DNA from: LMUY01 sp964657445
GTDB taxonomy: Bacteria > Pseudomonadota > Alphaproteobacteria > Acetobacterales > Acetobacteraceae
Direction of reading: 5' to 3'
NCBI GenBank assembly: GCA_964657445.1
Contig: CAZZVB010000118.1
Coordinates: forward strand, 1 to 13,914
DNA length: 13,914 nt
Translations under genes and position numbers: made by a program
The notes under the pieces: model-generated
Databases searched by the model: none
What the model was told of the DNA's origin: nothing
The model's input: the letters and a program-made list of their open reading frames with translations, nothing else
Part shown: positions 9,702 to 13,914 of the stretch, in pieces
Position numbering within the stretch: the stretch's first letter is position 1
How the letters are laid out: each line of letters begins with the position of its first letter

Positions 9702-9718
9702 CAGGCCGCATCGGCCTG
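9702..9718. terminator. Hairpin after the PIN toxin gene
   Basis: CAGGCCG and CGGCCTG are perfect 7-bp arms around the loop CAT, starting 5 bp after the toxin stop. Only a weak CACCCTT follows, so it may be a partial terminator that separates the toxin-antitoxin transcript from the downstream fusion gene. Confidence 0.4.
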
Positions 9719-9760
9719 CACCCTTGCCCACCCCCTCCCGCTGGGCCACTTTGCGCCGCG

Positions 9761-10810
9761 ATGCCACCTGCCCGCCGCCGCGCCTCACCCCCACCAGCCC
9801 CGGCGCCCGCGGTGCCGGAGACGCTTGCGACCGAGCGGCTGGTGTTGCGCCCCCCCGTGCCCGCCGATGCGGAGCAACTGCACCGGCTGGTCAATGACTG
9901 GGCCGTCGTCCGCAACCTCTCGCGCCTGCCGTTTCCCTACCCGCGCACGCTGACCGACGAGTGGATCGCCTCCACCGCCGAGCAGCGCAGCAAGGGCACG
10001 GGGTACCACCTGGTGATCACCGGGCTCGAGGACGGGAAGGAGCTGGTGATCGGCTGCGTCGGGCTGCGGCTGGACATGAGCCCGGACGTGGCGAACCTCG
10101 GCTACTGGGTGGGCCGGCAGTATTGGGGCCACGGCGTCGCGACCGAAGCCGTGGGACGCGCGGCGCGCTGGGCGCTGGCCAACCTGCCGGTGCGCCGGGT
10201 CGAAGCGCATGTGGCGGAGGACAACCCGGCCTCGTCGGCCGTGCTGCGCCGGATCGGGCTGCGCGAAGTCGGACGCGGGCGCGAGGCGTTCCTGGCGCGT
10301 GGCGGCGAACACCCGGTCATCCGGTTCGAGGCGACGCGGGACGATCTGTTCGGCACGGTCGAGACGCCGGCCGCGGAGGCCATTCCCGGCCTGCCGAATG
10401 CCGCACCCGGCAAGCCGCTGCTGCTGGTGGCCGCCTGCGCGCTGATCGACACCGACGGACGGATCCTGCTGGCCCGTCGGCCCGAGGGCAAGAAGATGGC
10501 CGGGCTGTGGGAATTCCCCGGCGGCAAGCTCAATCCCGGCGAGTCGCCCGAAGCCGCCCTGATCCGCGAGCTGAAGGAGGAGCTGGGCATCGACGTCGCA
10601 CAATCCTGCCTGGCGGCGTTCGCGTTCGCGTCGCATGATTACGAGCGCTTCCACTTGCTGATGCCGCTGTTCCTGTGCCGCCGCTGGAAGGGCACGCCGG
10701 CCGGGGTCGAAGGCCAGGCGCTCGCCTGGGTGCGTCCGAACAAGCTCGCCGACTACGACATGCCTGCCGCCGACAAACCGCTCATTCCCCTGCTGAGGGA
10801 CTTCCTATGA
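9761..10810 (+). CDS. GNAT acetyltransferase - Nudix (MutT-like) fusion protein
   Basis: The 349-aa protein joins two enzymes. Residues about 20-195 are a RimJ/RimL-type GNAT domain (ATERLVLRPP, LGYWVGRQYWGHGVATEA for acetyl-CoA binding, then AEDNPASSAVLRRIGLREVG). Residues about 220-349 are a Nudix hydrolase with a complete Nudix box from G255 to I277 (key residues G255, E261, R269, E270, E273, E274, G276). The LLLARRPEGKKMAGLWEFPGG context resembles MutT, which removes 8-oxo-dGTP; that substrate is inferred, and the acetyl acceptor is unknown. The N-terminal 20 residues are Pro/Ala-rich and the ATG at 9761 lacks a ribosome-binding site; an in-frame GTG at 9812 is an alternative. The stop overlaps the next ATG. 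In other alphaproteobacteria, as I recall, the two domains can be neighbouring genes after argJ. Confidence 0.9.
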   Translation: MPPARRRASPPPAPAPAVPETLATERLVLRPPVPADAEQLHRLVNDWAVVRNLSRLPFPYPRTLTDEWIASTAEQRSKGTGYHLVITGLEDGKELVIGCVGLRLDMSPDVANLGYWVGRQYWGHGVATEAVGRAARWALANLPVRRVEAHVAEDNPASSAVLRRIGLREVGRGREAFLARGGEHPVIRFEATRDDLFGTVETPAAEAIPGLPNAAPGKPLLLVAACALIDTDGRILLARRPEGKKMAGLWEFPGGKLNPGESPEAALIRELKEELGIDVAQSCLAAFAFASHDYERFHLLMPLFLCRRWKGTPAGVEGQALAWVRPNKLADYDMPAADKPLIPLLRDFL

Positions 10811-11562
10811 CCAACCCGACCGCCTGCCTGCTGGTGATTGGCAACGAGGTGCTGTCCGGCCGCACCCAGGACCTGAACATCAAGTTCATCGCGACCCGGC
10901 TGGGCGAGATCGGCATCCCGCTGCGGGAGGTGCGCGTCATCCCGGACGTGGTGGACACCATCGTCAACACGGTGAACGAGGTGCGGGCGCGCTACGACCA
11001 TGTGTTCACCACGGGCGGCATCGGCCCGACGCACGACGACATCACCAGCGAGTGCATCGCCAAGGCGTTCGGGGTGCCGTGGGAGCCGCATCCGGAGGCC
11101 TGGGCGCGGATGGAGCGGCACTACAAGCCCGGCGAGTTCAACGCGGCCCGGCAGCGCATGGCGACGATGCCGCGCGGCGCCACGCTGATCGACAACGCGG
11201 TCTCGATCGCGCCGGGTTTCACCATCGGCAACGTGCACGTGATGGCCGGCGTGCCGCGCATCATGCAGGCCATGTTCGACGCGCTGGCGCCTTCGCTGGC
11301 TGGCGGCCCGCCGATCGTGTCGCGCGCCGTGCATGCGATGGGCTTGCTGGAAGGGCGCGTGGCGGAGGGTTTGAAGGCGGTGCAGGATCGCCATCCCTCG
11401 CTCGATCTAGGGTCGTATCCGTTCTACCGCGTGACGGGCAACGGGGTCGCCCTGGTCGCCAAGGGGCCGGACGCGGCGGAGGCGGAGGCGGCGATCGCGG
11501 AAGTGACGGTGCTGATCACCGAAATGGGCCTGACGCCGATTGCGGGTGAACCACCGGTCTAA
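10807..11562 (+). CDS. CinA N-terminal / MoaB-like molybdopterin-binding domain protein
   Basis: The 251-aa product carries one MoCF-biosynthesis-type fold: IGNEVLSGRTQDLN (about 11-24), then FTTGGIGPTHDDIT (about 67-80). It lacks the C-terminal PncC nicotinamide-nucleotide amidase domain found in full CinA (about 400 aa). Related proteins have been linked to NMN/ADP-ribose pyrophosphatase or molybdopterin chemistry; which applies here cannot be read from sequence. It begins with an ATGA overlap with the GNAT-Nudix gene and has GAGGGA upstream, so it is translationally coupled to that gene. Proximity to a nucleotide-cleaning Nudix enzyme would fit a metabolite-repair role, but that is inference. 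Confidence 0.86.
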   Translation: MTNPTACLLVIGNEVLSGRTQDLNIKFIATRLGEIGIPLREVRVIPDVVDTIVNTVNEVRARYDHVFTTGGIGPTHDDITSECIAKAFGVPWEPHPEAWARMERHYKPGEFNAARQRMATMPRGATLIDNAVSIAPGFTIGNVHVMAGVPRIMQAMFDALAPSLAGGPPIVSRAVHAMGLLEGRVAEGLKAVQDRHPSLDLGSYPFYRVTGNGVALVAKGPDAAEAEAAIAEVTVLITEMGLTPIAGEPPV

Positions 11563-11571
11563 GGGTGAACG

Positions 11572-11804
11572 ATGTTCGATTCTGCGGATTACCTCAAGAC
11601 CGACGAAGACATCGCGCCCCATCTGAAACTGCTGCGGAGGAAGGCGACTCGGCTGTCATGACAGCTGCTCTCGGAACAGTGGCCCGCGCGCAGAACATGA
11701 GCCAGCTTGCCCGCGCCATGGGGTTCGCGATGTCGTTCCGGCCTATCCGCCACTCACCGGGCATCACTCGCCTCGCGGATCCGACCAGGTCAACGCGACC
11801 GTAA
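11572..11804 (+). pseudogene. Decayed addiction-module antidote gene (HI1420/HigA-like)
   Basis: From the ATG at 11572 the frame reads FDSADYLKTDEDIAPHL and then hits TGA shortly after. One base over, from 11625, the frame reads ETAAEEGDSAV and then ALGTVARAQNMSQLARAMGF. Together these match the usual order of the HI1420-type antidote family (FDxADYL..ED.A.YL, then ALGxxARARGMSQLARExGL). Loss of a single G at about 11625 (CTG-GAA becoming CTGAA) explains the shift. The helix-turn-helix continuation (SRESLYRALSPEGNP in homologues) is not recognisable after 11726, so the 3' half is also lost. An AAGGGTG ribosome-binding site is still present before the ATG. No partner RelE/HigB-type toxin is visible. 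The exact right boundary is uncertain. Confidence 0.68.
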
Positions 11805-11949
11805 GGCACGCGACCTCGGTGATCGCGTCGATCCTGTCGTGCTGCGATAGGCAGGCTTCGTGTCTGGCCGAGGTGACAGGGTTGGGATAGCTGACCAGGA
11901 CGGCGGCGGTTAGCACCAGGGCCGCGCCCGCTACGCTGATGGCGTTCAT
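11764..11949 (-). CDS. Possible small membrane-anchored or secreted protein, 61 aa
   Basis: The frame starts MNAISVAGAALVLTAAVLVS, a hydrophobic N-terminal helix that could be a signal peptide or anchor. A short polar part follows with two cysteines (about residues 33 and 48), ending in TWSDPRGE. Third codon positions are mostly G or C, as in real genes here. No ribosome-binding site is clear before the ATG at 11949, and the 3' end overlaps the decayed antidote region on the other strand. I do not recognise a family. It is divergent from the aldo/keto reductase gene, with a TGTGA-N6-TCACA palindrome between them. Confidence 0.4.
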   Translation of the reverse strand: MNAISVAGAALVLTAAVLVSYPNPVTSARHEACLSQHDRIDAITEVACLTVALTWSDPRGE

Positions 11950-11985
11950 GGGACCGGGAATGAACCCTCGACCCGAGCCCGGCGC

Positions 11986-12001
11986 TGTGACTGCACTCAC
12001 A
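11986..12001. promoter_or_regulatory. CRP/FNR-family-type palindrome TGTGA-N6-TCACA
   Basis: TGTGA CTGCAC TCACA is a perfect match to the classic CRP half-sites with the canonical 6-bp spacer. It lies 20 bp before the ATG of the aldo/keto reductase and 36 bp before the divergent small frame. So close to the reductase start, it would more likely repress that gene or act on the divergent one. The regulator is unknown. Confidence 0.45.
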
Positions 12002-12021
12002 TCAACGACGGAGAAACGCCC

Positions 12022-13074
12022 ATGCGCATGAACAAACTCGGCCGCACCGGGGTGTTCGTCTCCGAACTTTGCCTTGGCACCATGACGTTCGGCGGCGGCG
12101 GGGAGATCTGGAGCAAGATGGGCGGCCTGAACCAGGCCGATGCGGAGCGCTTGATCGGCCGGGCGCTGGAGTCCGGCATCAACTTCATCGACACCGCAGA
12201 TGTCTATTCGAACGGCCTGGCCGAGCAGATCACCGGGCAGGCGCTGCGCAACCTCGGCATCCCTCGCGAACGGGTCGTCCTCGCCACGAAGGGCTACGGC
12301 GCGATGGGCGAGGGCGCCAATGCCGGCGGCAACACCCGCCTGCACCTCATCGATGCGGTGAAGGGCAGCCTGAAGCGGCTGCAGGTGGACCATATCGACC
12401 TGTACCAGGTGCATGGCTTCGACCCGGCGACCCCGATCGAGGAGACGGTGCGCGCGCTCGATACCCTGGTTCAGCATGGCCACGTCCGCTACGCCGGCGT
12501 GTCGAACTGGGCGGCTTGGCAGATCATGAAGGCGCTGGGCATCGCCGAACGCTTGGGCCTCGCGCGGTTCGAAAGCCTGCAGGCCTATTACACGGTCGCC
12601 GGGCGCGACCTGGAGCGGGAGATCGTGCCCATGCTGCGCAGCGAGGGCCTGGGCCTGCTGGTCTGGAGCCCGCTCGCCGGCGGCCTGCTGAGCGGCAAGG
12701 TCAAGCGCGACGAAGCATCTGCCGCCGGCGACCGCCGCGCCGCGTTCGACTTCCCGCCCGTGGATCGGCCGCGCGCGTTCGACTGCATCGACGCGATGCG
12801 TCCGATGGCGGCGCAGCGCGGGGTTTCGGTCGCACAGATCGCGCTCGCCTGGCTGCTGCATCAGCGCGCCGTCAGCAGCGTCATCATCGGCGCCAAGCGG
12901 CTGGACCAACTGGACGACAACATCGCCGCGGCCGAGGTGGAACTGACGGACGGCGAACTCGAGACGCTCGCGAAGGCAAGCGTCTTGCCGGCCGAGTACC
13001 CGGGGTGGATGTTCACGACCCAGGCGGCCCGGTCCAACCAGTTGGCCCAGGCCGGCCGGGGGACGGCGCGCTGA
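12022..13074 (+). CDS. Aldo/keto reductase, NADPH-dependent oxidoreductase
   Basis: The 350-aa TIM-barrel enzyme would reduce aldehydes or ketones with NADPH; its substrate is unknown. The catalytic tetrad is visible: D57 and Y62 in FIDTADVYSNG, K90 in LATKGYG, and H131 in DLYQVHGFDP. SNW (about 165) and the C-terminal IIGAKRLDQLDDNIAA cofactor-binding stretch are typical of the family. The first ATG at 12022 has GGAG at 12010-12013, 8 bases upstream; a second ATG at 12028 is possible. The length and pattern resemble YajO/IolS-like reductases. It is preceded by a CRP-type palindrome and separated from cysK by 84 bp with no clear terminator. Confidence 0.93.
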   Translation: MRMNKLGRTGVFVSELCLGTMTFGGGGEIWSKMGGLNQADAERLIGRALESGINFIDTADVYSNGLAEQITGQALRNLGIPRERVVLATKGYGAMGEGANAGGNTRLHLIDAVKGSLKRLQVDHIDLYQVHGFDPATPIEETVRALDTLVQHGHVRYAGVSNWAAWQIMKALGIAERLGLARFESLQAYYTVAGRDLEREIVPMLRSEGLGLLVWSPLAGGLLSGKVKRDEASAAGDRRAAFDFPPVDRPRAFDCIDAMRPMAAQRGVSVAQIALAWLLHQRAVSSVIIGAKRLDQLDDNIAAAEVELTDGELETLAKASVLPAEYPGWMFTTQAARSNQLAQAGRGTAR

Positions 13075-13158
13075 CCGCCCCTAAGTGATGGACAAGGCGA
13101 CCCGGCGGCGGCAGCGTTCGCCCAAGCGCCTGAACCAACAGAGCAAGGATGCACGGCC

Positions 13159-13914
<756 letters not shown>

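Noticed and set aside
11950..12909. Long minus-strand frame extending upstream of the 61-aa candidate, opposite the aldo/keto reductase
   Set aside because: Antisense to a reductase with complete catalytic tetrad; only the part below 11949 lies outside a real gene.
13075..13158. Sulfur- or SAM-responsive riboswitch upstream of cysK
   Set aside because: The 84-bp gap is too short and shows no recognisable aptamer stems or terminator.

Overview
The window looks like chromosomal DNA of a GC-rich alphaproteobacterium, most likely of the Rhodospirillales/Acetobacteraceae type. That is inference from high GC at third codon positions, a 905-residue SecA with the alphaproteobacterial zinc-binding tail, and the core order secA <-> parvulin - argJ - acetyltransferase/Nudix, which I recall from other alphaproteobacteria. 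No taxon can be fixed from sequence alone. Almost every gene is a recognisable family; I see no clearly new multi-gene system, but there are several accessory or decayed pieces and regulatory-looking repeats inside an otherwise housekeeping stretch.

Left edge (1-680): the 3' end of an unknown gene, coupled to a 76-residue hypothetical protein in visibly more A-rich DNA, then a tRNA-Lys(CTT) on the minus strand whose 3' end faces this region. This could be the edge of an accessory region at a tRNA gene. Positions 334-477 hold no gene I can support. Positions 681-3720 carry three minus-strand genes, in transcription order: a GT87-type membrane mannosyltransferase-like protein, a type II NADH dehydrogenase (NDH-2), and a 98-residue hypothetical protein.

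Centre (3800-7766): a REP-like palindrome lies just past the end of secA (minus). A 194-bp divergent region separates secA from a secreted parvulin-type peptidyl-prolyl isomerase (plus); each side has a readable sigma70-like promoter. The two products are functionally adjacent: SecA drives export of unfolded proteins and the isomerase would fold exported proteins in the periplasm.

Right (7777-11562): argJ (arginine biosynthesis) follows the isomerase by 10 bp. A two-gene Phd/VapB-PIN(VapC) toxin-antitoxin module comes next, preceded by operator-like repeats. After it come an unusual GNAT-Nudix fusion protein and a CinA-N/MoaB-like protein, joined by an ATGA overlap. The toxin-antitoxin pair appears to sit inside what is otherwise a housekeeping operon. 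Positions 11572-11804 hold a decayed antidote gene (HI1420/HigA-like) with a one-base frameshift. A possible 61-residue membrane-anchored protein lies on the minus strand at 11764-11949. A perfect TGTGA-N6-TCACA palindrome stands between it and an aldo/keto reductase gene. The window ends inside cysK (O-acetylserine sulfhydrylase), whose 3' end is missing.
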